64,000 nt of DNA, from the NCBI RefSeq assembly GCF_001467895.1, contig NZ_LNYO01000024.1, forward strand, positions 545,102 to 609,101, given 5' to 3'. The notes under the pieces were generated by a model. That model saw nothing but the letters and a program-made list of their open reading frames with translations, was not told the DNA's origin and made no database searches. Origin of the DNA: Legionella nautarum (GTDB lineage: Bacteria; Pseudomonadota; Gammaproteobacteria; Legionellales; Legionellaceae). Position numbers and translations under genes: made by a program. Positions 57,373-64,000 of the stretch are shown here, one piece after another; position 1 is the first letter of the stretch; each line of letters starts with the position of its first letter.

Positions 57373-59172
57373 ATGAAAAGGATGTTGTCGGGATTAGCGT
57401 GTGCTTTTTTATCGGTCTCCGCAAATGCTAGCATTCAAAGTGGTGCCGATCGGTTAATCGATGCAATCGATCCAACAATGAATATCGGTATAGAGGTTGT
57501 TGATGTAACTACTGGTGCAACGCTTTTTAGCCGTAATCGATCACGCACCTTTATTCCCGCTTCTAATATGAAGCTCTTTTCAGATGCTGCTGCGTTAATG
57601 GTCTTGGGTCCTGATTATCGTTTTAGAAATCAGCTAAGTACGAATGCGACCCAGTTGCAGCAGGGTGCTTTGAAAGGCTCTTTGTATCTTCATTTATCGG
57701 GGGATCCTTCCTTTAGTCATGAACGCCTTGCTACGCTGATTGCAGGCTTGAAAGCTTGGCACATTAATCACATTCAAGGTAATGTCTATATTGATAGCAG
57801 CCATGCTGTAGCTAATCCTTATCCTCCTGGTTGGATGGCAACGGATTTAGTGTATAGCTATGGCGCACCTGCTGCTCCTTTAATCATTGATACCAATCGT
57901 CTAATGGTCACGGTTAATCCCGCGGATAAACCCGGGGAACCGGCTGTCATCGAAACGGATGATGCCAGCGGCAGTATTAGTATCAACAATCAGGTAAAAA
58001 CCAAAGCCAGTTCAGCGCATTGTGGTGTCGATTTTTCAATGGATAAGGATAACCATTTAACGGTTCGCGGTTGTGTTGGAGTCGGCCAATGGGCTGTCAT
58101 GCAGAAGATGGCAATTCGCAATCCTCTCAGCTATGCACAAGGTCTAGTTAAACGGCAACTGAGTGAAGCTAATATCGCTTTTGAGGGTGAGGTGATGCTA
58201 GGTAAAGCACCTTCAGGCTCGTTATTAATTGCAACCGAAACTTCTAAACCTATTTCGCAACTAATGGCTGATACCCTGAAACCTTCCGACAATTTGTACG
58301 CAGACTCTTTGTTTTTACACGCTGCAGAAAAATTAAATGGATCGCCGGTCGATTGGGGCGATGCGCAGTTCATTGTCAAGAAATTCATTCAGCAACAAAC
58401 CGGCATTGAACTAGGTAATGCGGTATTAACGGATGGCTCAGGTTTATCGCGCTATGATTTGCTAACCCCAAATCAGACGGTCAGCTTATTACGCTTTTTA
58501 TACGAGCGCTTCCCACTGTCCTATGAATACATTGCAGCCTTACCTGTTTCTGGACGAGATGGGACACTGCAACGACGATTTAAAAAACCGAATCAGCAAG
58601 ATCTGGTTCGTGCTAAAACAGGGACAATGACTGGCGTTGTGAGTCTCTCAGGCTATTTGTATACTGCCAATGCCCACACTTTAGCTTTTGCCATATTTAT
58701 TAATAACCGGCCTGGGACAAGTCCTTCTATTTCTGGTCGTTACCGTTCGTTAATCGATGCTTTATGTGCTTATTTTTTACAACAAAAACCGGGGAATAAT
58801 ATTTTATCACGAGTATTTTCTTCGAATAAACGTATCAAATTCCAACAAAACCCAACCCAGGCCGAACTCCAACGTGGTCGACAAGCTCGCTGGCGGCGGT
58901 TAGAAACAGTCGTTAAACAGGCAATCAAAGGGCAGGCGGTGACTGTCATTTACCGCGGAAATGAGCTTGTATTGAAAGATAATCAAACTGATGCAGCTCG
59001 AGTATTGAATGCGCTGCAAGCATTGAGAAAACGATATGCCTTTGCCGTTGCACTATTTGCTCAATCAATGCCGGCTGCAGCCGGAGATAAGCCGTTGTTA
59101 CTGTGGACTCAGTCTGTAGACTCGCTTGGCCCAGCCCAACGAATATGGATTATTCGTGAGGCTGTCACCTGA
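57373..59172 (+). CDS. dacB: D-alanyl-D-alanine carboxypeptidase/endopeptidase (PBP4 type)
   Basis: Periplasmic low-molecular-weight penicillin-binding protein that trims or cuts peptidoglycan cross-links. The precursor of 599 residues has a signal peptide ending near SANA. The catalytic motifs are SNMK (Ser64, Lys67), SDN near residue 305 and KTGT near residue 415, with the large insert domain between the first two that marks the DacB class. E. coli PBP4 has 477 residues; here about 120 further residues follow the transpeptidase domain (from NNILSRVFSSNKRIKF), rich in Arg and Gln and then mixed, of unknown use. AAGGAA lies before the ATG. Confidence 0.92.
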   Translation: MKRMLSGLACAFLSVSANASIQSGADRLIDAIDPTMNIGIEVVDVTTGATLFSRNRSRTFIPASNMKLFSDAAALMVLGPDYRFRNQLSTNATQLQQGALKGSLYLHLSGDPSFSHERLATLIAGLKAWHINHIQGNVYIDSSHAVANPYPPGWMATDLVYSYGAPAAPLIIDTNRLMVTVNPADKPGEPAVIETDDASGSISINNQVKTKASSAHCGVDFSMDKDNHLTVRGCVGVGQWAVMQKMAIRNPLSYAQGLVKRQLSEANIAFEGEVMLGKAPSGSLLIATETSKPISQLMADTLKPSDNLYADSLFLHAAEKLNGSPVDWGDAQFIVKKFIQQQTGIELGNAVLTDGSGLSRYDLLTPNQTVSLLRFLYERFPLSYEYIAALPVSGRDGTLQRRFKKPNQQDLVRAKTGTMTGVVSLSGYLYTANAHTLAFAIFINNRPGTSPSISGRYRSLIDALCAYFLQQKPGNNILSRVFSSNKRIKFQQNPTQAELQRGRQARWRRLETVVKQAIKGQAVTVIYRGNELVLKDNQTDAARVLNALQALRKRYAFAVALFAQSMPAAAGDKPLLLWTQSVDSLGPAQRIWIIREAVT

Positions 59173-59264
59173 GTCCAAATAATATCAAGTAGGAATGGAT
59201 TCAGTTAGGAATGAATTTTAGATCTACCAATCAGTTCGGGCTGAGGTATCCCCACGAAATGAGG

Positions 59265-59509
59265 ATTTAAGGAATTTGTATTCATTTTATTCCGTTCGGG
59301 CTGAGGATCACGCATGGCGGGTGTCTCGAAGCCTGTCCTGAAGCTCTCGAAAGGGCTTGTCCTGAGGTTCTCGAAGGCATGTCCTGAAGCTCTCGAAGGA
59401 GGGTTTTTTGCGACACTTCGAGACAGCGCTGCGCGCTTCCTCAGTGCGAACGGTATAAACAAAACGCTCAATGAGCTAAACAGTCTATTCAATGTCGTGG
59501 GGATACCTC
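59265..59509 (+). repeat. REP-doublet (REPIN-like) element, copy B, with extra units
   Basis: Second copy of the element at 29.3 kb, in the same orientation: left flank ATTTAAGGAATTTGTATTCA, minus unit 59293-59333, three tandem repeats of about 23 bp (CTGTCCTGAAGCTCTCGAA type), plus unit 59416-59453, right flank GTGGGGATA. Two further single units follow at about 59517-59548 (minus) and 59570-59602 (plus). It fills the gap between dacB and the EamA gene. Confidence 0.85.
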
Positions 59510-59636
59510 CGTTTGGGCTGAGGAGATGCGTTAGCATCGTCTCGAAGCCTTCGAAGATCAAGCTTCAAGACGGCGTAAATGCTTCCTCAGCTCGAACGGG
59601 TGTTTTTATCCATAACGGATGCCCACAAGACTTATT

Positions 59637-60062
59637 TTAAGCAAGACTGATGATAACGACACCAATAAAAATTAAAATACCGCCAATGATGACCGGAAGA
59701 TTGACATGCGTTTCATGAAATAAAAACCAGGTAAATAGAATGGTAAATAAGGGATAAACCAATTCGAGAATACCGGCCACGGTGGCATTTTTAAGGCGGA
59801 TGGATGCCACGATAAAAAAACTAGCTAGTAAAACCACAACAATTTCGGCCAAGATTAACCAACGGACATTAGGTTGACTAACGATGAGCTCAAAATCTTT
59901 TTTCATGGTAGTGAAATAAGAAATGATGGTAAACAAAATGGCACCGCATAACATTTCTAAAGCCAGTAAAGTTATCGGAGAAATGCTATAGAGTATTTTT
60001 TCTGCCAAAGCGTAATTAAATCCCCATAAAATAGCGGCAATAATGGCAAAAGTTAACCACAT
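59637..60062 (-). CDS. EamA-type half transporter (DMT superfamily)
   Basis: A 141-residue membrane protein with five hydrophobic segments, equal to one EamA repeat: the family start WLTFAIIAAILWGFNYALAE, the middle AEIVVVLLASFFIVASIRL and the C-terminal PLFTILFTWFLFHE with IIGGILIFIGVVI. Half-size members work as dimers. The substrate is unknown. Its start codon overlaps the stop of the upstream hydrolase by one base. Confidence 0.85.
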   Translation of the reverse strand: MWLTFAIIAAILWGFNYALAEKILYSISPITLLALEMLCGAILFTIISYFTTMKKDFELIVSQPNVRWLILAEIVVVLLASFFIVASIRLKNATVAGILELVYPLFTILFTWFLFHETHVNLPVIIGGILIFIGVVIISLA

Positions 60063-60889
60063 TAGTACTCTCCCATGAAATGAATCACGTTATCGACTAC
60101 CTGCTTAGCTTTTAAAATACGCCGATGTCCCAAGCCTTTGGTGGTAATTAAATCCACATGAGCTAGATTTTTAGTTAATTTTAGCGCATCGCTATAAGGT
60201 ATTTCCGGATCATCTTGATCATGAATGACCATGACAGGGTGCGGTATGCGGGCAATCATTTCATGCATCTTTGTCTCTTTGACAATGAGTCGAGCTTCTG
60301 TTTCCACAAAATTTTGAAAATAATATTTTGATTTGGGTGAAAGCTGCATAAAGCTGCTGAAGCGATCAAAGATATCTTGTAAATCGCAAGGAGAAGAAAT
60401 GAGAACAATTTTTTGAGTAATAAGCCCGTAATCTGTTGCCAAAGCAGTGGCTGCACAGCCAAAGGAATGGGCGATTACACCATATAATTCGCCCAATTCG
60501 TGCTGAATTGCCAGCATTTTCTCTGCAAATTCCCGCAAATTAGTTCTATTTCCAGGAGAGTCGCCGTGAGACGGTCCATCAATTGCAATGACCTTAAAAC
60601 CAGCAGCAACCAATGGTGCTACAAAAAACCCAAGCTGGCTTCCACGACCATCCCAGCCATGGACCAACAAGATTGTTGGTCCAGAAGTTCCCCAGTGCCA
60701 AGATTTGATCTGGGCATTGAACATTTTTGCTTCACTTCCGGCGATAATCTTTTCTTCCCATTCGGGTCGTTGATGCCGAGTTGGAGTCATAAAACGCTTC
60801 GCATGCAAAACACCTATATAGCTAGGCAGGACATAGCTGGTAAGGGCTAAAGTGCGGCGATAAACTTTGAATAGCAAAGGCAGCTTCAT
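60062..60889 (-). CDS. Alpha/beta hydrolase
   Basis: A 275-residue protein. The oxyanion region is TILLVHGWDGRGSQ, followed by VIAIDGPSHGDSPG. The nucleophile Ser142 sits in VIAHSFGCAA, where the first Gly of GxSxG is Ala. The acid is in VIHDQDDPEIPY and the His in KGLGHRRIL. There is no signal peptide; an N-terminal hydrophobic stretch is weak. GGGAG precedes the ATG. Coupled to the EamA gene by a one-base overlap, which hints that hydrolysis and export of the same compound could be linked; this is only inference. Confidence 0.87.
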   Translation of the reverse strand: MKLPLLFKVYRRTLALTSYVLPSYIGVLHAKRFMTPTRHQRPEWEEKIIAGSEAKMFNAQIKSWHWGTSGPTILLVHGWDGRGSQLGFFVAPLVAAGFKVIAIDGPSHGDSPGNRTNLREFAEKMLAIQHELGELYGVIAHSFGCAATALATDYGLITQKIVLISSPCDLQDIFDRFSSFMQLSPKSKYYFQNFVETEARLIVKETKMHEMIARIPHPVMVIHDQDDPEIPYSDALKLTKNLAHVDLITTKGLGHRRILKAKQVVDNVIHFMGEY

Positions 60890-61005
60890 ATTGGTCTCCC
60901 AAAATAAAAGTAGGCCACCTTTGGCTAGGAATCAAGGATCGACATGCGTGATCAGAGGACGCCGACTGTGAGAGGATGACCGGTGAAAGAAGAATGACGT
61001 ATCAC

Positions 61006-61767
61006 TTAGCTTACTGGAAAATCAAAATAAGTTTTAGGATAAGGTTCATTCCGCAGTGTGAAATGCCACCATTCCTGAGGATAAGGTTTAAAACCATTGG
61101 CCAGCATTAAATGACGCAGCAATAGACGATTTGCTTTTTGCTGTTGACTTAAATCAGGATAAAAAACATTGGCACTGACATCCATGCAATCAAACCGTGT
61201 ACCCGTATCGATTGAGTCATCGTTGCGATAATGAGGTGTTTTGCCAAAACAAAGGCTAGTAATTGATTTAGAGTGCCGATAGGTTGCGCCGATTTTCACT
61301 AAAGTTAGATCAACCGTGCTCCCTCTGGTATGGCCTGAATGTTCTGCAATATAGCCTTTTGCAAATAAGTTTTTTTTATCTTCGCGTGGATAGAAAAAGG
61401 CTTTCATACGATTGTCATATGGATTTTGGCTCCATTGATAAAACGCATTGACTGCTCTTTGCGGCCGATAGCAGTCATAAACTTTGAGGCTATATCCCAT
61501 TTTATTTGCTGCTTTTTGTATCTTGGCTAATTGAGTGGCTGCTGCCACAGTAAGAATACAGCGACTGGCTTTGTAACCCGGGATAGGATGACCAATAAAA
61601 TTGTTGCCAGTGGTATAACGCAGGTCTTGGATAATGCTTGGGGCAAGGTCGCTTAAGTAGACAAAACCTTGAGGCAGGGCATTAGCAATCAAGCTAAGGC
61701 TAGAAAGAATTATAAAGGCCAGTATACGTTGCATATTAGGTTTGTAATCAATGAGCTGAGATAACAT
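61006..61767 (-). CDS. D-Ala-D-Ala dipeptidase (VanX/DdpX family), secreted
   Basis: A zinc dipeptidase of about 253 residues. The zinc motif SxHxxGxxxD is HSGHTRGSTVDLTL, and the second motif is EWWHF, with the catalytic Glu and third zinc ligand. The DCYRP motif is also present (KVYDCYRPQRAV). An N-terminal signal peptide is read from MQRILAFIILSSLSLIANA. Start at 61767 because GGAG lies upstream; 61734 (the MQR start) is an equal candidate; the open frame to 61869 is probably not translated. A periplasmic enzyme of this type recycles D-Ala-D-Ala; there are no vanHA genes, so vancomycin resistance is not indicated. Confidence 0.88.
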   Translation of the reverse strand: MLSQLIDYKPNMQRILAFIILSSLSLIANALPQGFVYLSDLAPSIIQDLRYTTGNNFIGHPIPGYKASRCILTVAAATQLAKIQKAANKMGYSLKVYDCYRPQRAVNAFYQWSQNPYDNRMKAFFYPREDKKNLFAKGYIAEHSGHTRGSTVDLTLVKIGATYRHSKSITSLCFGKTPHYRNDDSIDTGTRFDCMDVSANVFYPDLSQQQKANRLLLRHLMLANGFKPYPQEWWHFTLRNEPYPKTYFDFPVS

Positions 61768-61924
61768 CTTAGCTTGTCTCCAATCCTTGAAGGAAGCATT
61801 TATTCTGAATTGATTATATTTAGTATAACTGCCCATTTTTTCAGATTTAGTTCTATAAAAGGCATGCAAAACCGTTGGCCGATAAACAAGTATTTGAATC
61901 AGAATAGTTGAATACTGTTAAAAT

Positions 61925-61958
61925 AATACAAAATAAACCCCGCGGTTTTAACCGCGGG
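61925..61958 (-). terminator. Terminator of the secreted-protein gene
   Basis: On the minus strand CCCGCGGTT pairs with AACCGCGGG (61939-61958) and is followed by the T-rich tail TTTATTTTGT. It lies 47 bp after the stop codon of the gene at 62005-62706. Confidence 0.75.
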
Positions 61959-62004
61959 AATAACACGAACTAGAAAAGGATATTTGAACGCATTTAAAAA
62001 ATGC

Positions 62005-62706
62005 TTATAGACCTTGACCGCATGGGTTTCCTGGTGGATATGACGTACTGCAATAGTCTGCTGCAGTACTGTTGCAGCCTGAGGGCATGACAAAATAGGG
62101 ATCTCTTGGGGATGTGAAATCAAGAGTTTTCAGATCAAAACTGATGTTTCCCGTAACCATGGAACAGCCAATTCCTGGGAAAGGAAACTGCTGGGCAAAA
62201 TTAAACTGAGTTAAAACGTGATTTCCCTTTTTAAGTTTTGTGAACATTTCCACCCCAACTTTATCAAAGCAACCACCTACATCATCTACCCGCCCAAAAT
62301 ATCTTGCTTTTCTAGTGCCAGAGCCGGGCATTGATAAGGCGTTGAGGTAACCGGCTACCTGATTTGCCCAAGTGAAATTAGCTACTTTAAGACATTGGCC
62401 AGGGATAGTGTTAGCAATATAGGACGCATCATTGAGGATATAATATTGCCCCCCGCCTTCACCTAAATCCATTAACATTCTATTATTAGGAGGATCAATG
62501 ACAAAAGTGACGTCACTACAACCTGTATCACCAATACCAGAGGCATGATTGCAAATTTTACCCTTGATAATATAACCATCCGGTGCAGACTCTGCATAGT
62601 TAAAAGGGGTAAATAAAGGTAGTTTTTGAGTGCTTCCTTGAGTTTGCGAAAAAACACCCTGAGATAAACAGATTCCTAATGTGACTACTAGATATTTTAA
62701 TTTCAT
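62005..62706 (-). CDS. Secreted protein of unknown function
   Basis: A 233-residue precursor with a signal peptide (MKLKYLVVTLGICLSQGVFS, cut after FSQ or nearby). The mature part has about eight cysteines (KICNHASG, TGCSD, GQCLK, GGCFDK, GIGCSM, SGCN, DYCS, NPCGQ), probably forming disulphides, and a Gly/Ser-rich beta character. I do not recognise a family. AGGGAT is in place before the ATG and a terminator follows the stop, so this is a single-gene unit. Export by the Sec and possibly type II system is likely, but the role is unknown. Confidence 0.75.
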   Translation of the reverse strand: MKLKYLVVTLGICLSQGVFSQTQGSTQKLPLFTPFNYAESAPDGYIIKGKICNHASGIGDTGCSDVTFVIDPPNNRMLMDLGEGGGQYYILNDASYIANTIPGQCLKVANFTWANQVAGYLNALSMPGSGTRKARYFGRVDDVGGCFDKVGVEMFTKLKKGNHVLTQFNFAQQFPFPGIGCSMVTGNISFDLKTLDFTSPRDPYFVMPSGCNSTAADYCSTSYPPGNPCGQGL

Positions 62707-62871
62707 ACTTATCCCTGTTATTAATTTACTAGATTAGTGACTTTAATTTAAAAGCCGGAAATAATTTTCTATTAATCTCTATGGATTTCATAGCATTTTC
62801 TGAAAATAAATCTAAATCATTAAATTTGGAGTGTCGAATTACAGTCAAAATTACTTGCCTATAAGAAGAAA

Positions 62872-63813
62872 TTAAGGCTTATAAAAAGTTAAGGTTTTAT
62901 TCAACGGGACGGGAGGGGTTTCTTTTAAGTATGAGACTCTTGGGTTTTCAGATGACACGGTGCCGATTTTGGTTTTATATTTTGATGTCCGCTCAACTTT
63001 GAAAAAGAGTAGACCTGATTGAGCTATTAAATTAGGTCGTTTAATACCATCGGCAACAAGCAAATGCAGGTCAATCTTTTCAGCACCCCTTTTTGCTTTA
63101 GTTAGGTAGGGATTAGGATTAATTTTTGAATCTAAAAGCATGTAAGCATTATCAAGGCAAATTTCTACCCCGATAGAAACTCCATTTAGTCTTAAGATAG
63201 GCGAATCACTTACTCCTGTTTTAAAATATCTTTTATTGGTGGTAGTTTTATTCCCAATATATTGGCAATCAAGAGGATGGGGGTAAGTCTTGTTATAATT
63301 TATAACCTTGCCTTTATAAAAAAAATAAATCTCATTATGATAATAGGTTTCTCCACCGGGATTCGCTTCTTCTTGCCAACAAATCGTTCCTGGAGCAATA
63401 ATCATCTCAGTATGCTGTGATAATTTTGCAAGTGTTCGTACAAATTTTTCTTTTTTTCTTTGTGAATAATACTGGTTACAGCCTTTTTTATGATGCTTTT
63501 TGAATAAATACTCGGGTCCTACCAGCATGGATTTGAAGTCTGGATTAGTGCTTAGACGTTGAAGAGAATACTCATTAGCTACGATTATATTTTCTTTTAG
63601 GATGCCCAAGCGTTTTTTAAATGGCATTGTATAAAATGATTCTCTAAATCGGGAATTTCTAGGCTTAAAAACAAAAAGACCAAAATTTTTAGGATTAAAT
63701 GTTGGTTTTTTAGTTTGCTGTTCAATACTCTGTTCGTTATTCTGTCGATGAGCAGTGGCCTGCCCTGTGTTTTCCTTGTTACTCTGAGGTAATACTTCAC
63801 GTCTTTCTTTCAT
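62872..63813 (-). CDS. Nitrilase-fold (carbon-nitrogen hydrolase) protein, possible effector
   Basis: A 313-residue protein. The catalytic triad of the nitrilase superfamily can be placed: Glu101 in VGPEYLF, Lys175 in NYNKTYP and Cys219 in GVEICLDN, in the right order and spacing. Ahead of the domain lie some 45 polar residues rich in Gln, Asn, Lys and Glu (NEQSIEQQTKK) with no signal-peptide character. Lys content is high and composition is AT-rich. The substrate is unknown. The disordered N-terminus and lack of metabolic neighbours suggest a secreted or host-directed enzyme, as inference only. The ATG at 63813 is the first in frame; a start nearer the domain cannot be excluded. Confidence 0.75.
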   Translation of the reverse strand: MKERREVLPQSNKENTGQATAHRQNNEQSIEQQTKKPTFNPKNFGLFVFKPRNSRFRESFYTMPFKKRLGILKENIIVANEYSLQRLSTNPDFKSMLVGPEYLFKKHHKKGCNQYYSQRKKEKFVRTLAKLSQHTEMIIAPGTICWQEEANPGGETYYHNEIYFFYKGKVINYNKTYPHPLDCQYIGNKTTTNKRYFKTGVSDSPILRLNGVSIGVEICLDNAYMLLDSKINPNPYLTKAKRGAEKIDLHLLVADGIKRPNLIAQSGLLFFKVERTSKYKTKIGTVSSENPRVSYLKETPPVPLNKTLTFYKP

Positions 63814-64000
63814 TTGCTGAAATGGTAAAATAAAATCAATTAGATCTTATTTTAAACTATTTGGCTTAAAGAATTCTTAGCTCTGAGTTAGGCCTTGATG
63901 TGACGTAAGAAATTGCGATGCTCATCAAATTTTAAAACAACTATCTCATCCAGTCCAAATGTATAGAAGCCTTAAATCGTGAAATCAAGAGAATAAGTTT

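Noticed and set aside
61006-61767. Vancomycin resistance (VanX) role
   Set aside because: There are no vanH, vanA or regulator genes, and the host is Gram-negative; a recycling dipeptidase is more likely.

Overview
The window looks like a chromosomal segment of a Legionella or close relative (Legionellales, Gammaproteobacteria). It is moderately AT-rich. The evidence is a letE-like gene beside pdxH, a fis-type regulator and an SseB-like gene; lolB, tRNA-Gln and prs in a row with ispE missing from its usual place, as expected of a bacterium that makes isoprenoids by the mevalonate route; a full polyhydroxybutyrate (PHB) locus; and several genes with no recognisable family that have the look of Dot/Icm-type effectors. 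Assignments rest on motifs read by eye; no database search was possible.

Layout. 1-2.0 kb: the N-terminal 673 codons of a large, mostly helical protein (minus strand, runs off the left edge). 2.2-7.8 kb: pdxH, letE-like, SseB-like, an MFS transporter, a DUF945 protein and fis with a structured leader. 8.0-14.5 kb: prs, tRNA-Gln, lolB, coaD, ggt, plsC-type acyltransferase, mutM and a small membrane protein. 14.7-23.7 kb: fatty acid desaturase, then the PHB locus (two acetoacetyl-CoA reductases, PhaR, two phasins with duplicated promoters, an erythromycin-esterase-like gene, a dead universal stress protein gene, a Cys/His-rich small protein and PHA synthase). An IS6-type transposase relic sits inside it. 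23.9-29.2 kb: an unknown gene, smc and zipA.

29.6-42.5 kb: a dcw cell-wall/division cluster in the order murF-mraY-murD-ftsW-murC-murB-ddl-ftsQ-ftsA-ftsZ-lpxC. murG is missing between ftsW and murC, and a perfect 15-bp inverted repeat occupies that gap. 42.7-45.6 kb: dciA-like, a PH-domain membrane protein, an APH-like kinase and ltaE. 45.6-48.1 kb: an AT-rich accessory patch with two unknown genes and a HAD phosphatase. 48.2-54.9 kb: topA-smg-dprA, divergent from def-fmt-rsmB. 55.1-59.2 kb: CPBP protease-like protein, a small Sel1-like protein, a lone ParB and a PBP4-type DacB with an extra C-terminal domain. 59.6-63.8 kb, all minus strand: EamA half-transporter, alpha/beta hydrolase, VanX/DdpX-like dipeptidase, a secreted Cys-containing protein and a nitrilase-fold protein with a long polar N-terminus.

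Intergenic regions carry at least two kinds of dispersed repeat: a REP-doublet (REPIN-like) element of about 245 bp present in two copies (29.3 and 59.3 kb) with stray single units, and a MITE-like nested palindrome at 42.6 kb. The most rewarding leads are the duplicated phasin control region with TGC/GCA boxes that may be PhaR operators, the murG gap with its inverted repeat, and the unassigned effector-like genes. No CRISPR array, rRNA gene or intact transposon was seen.
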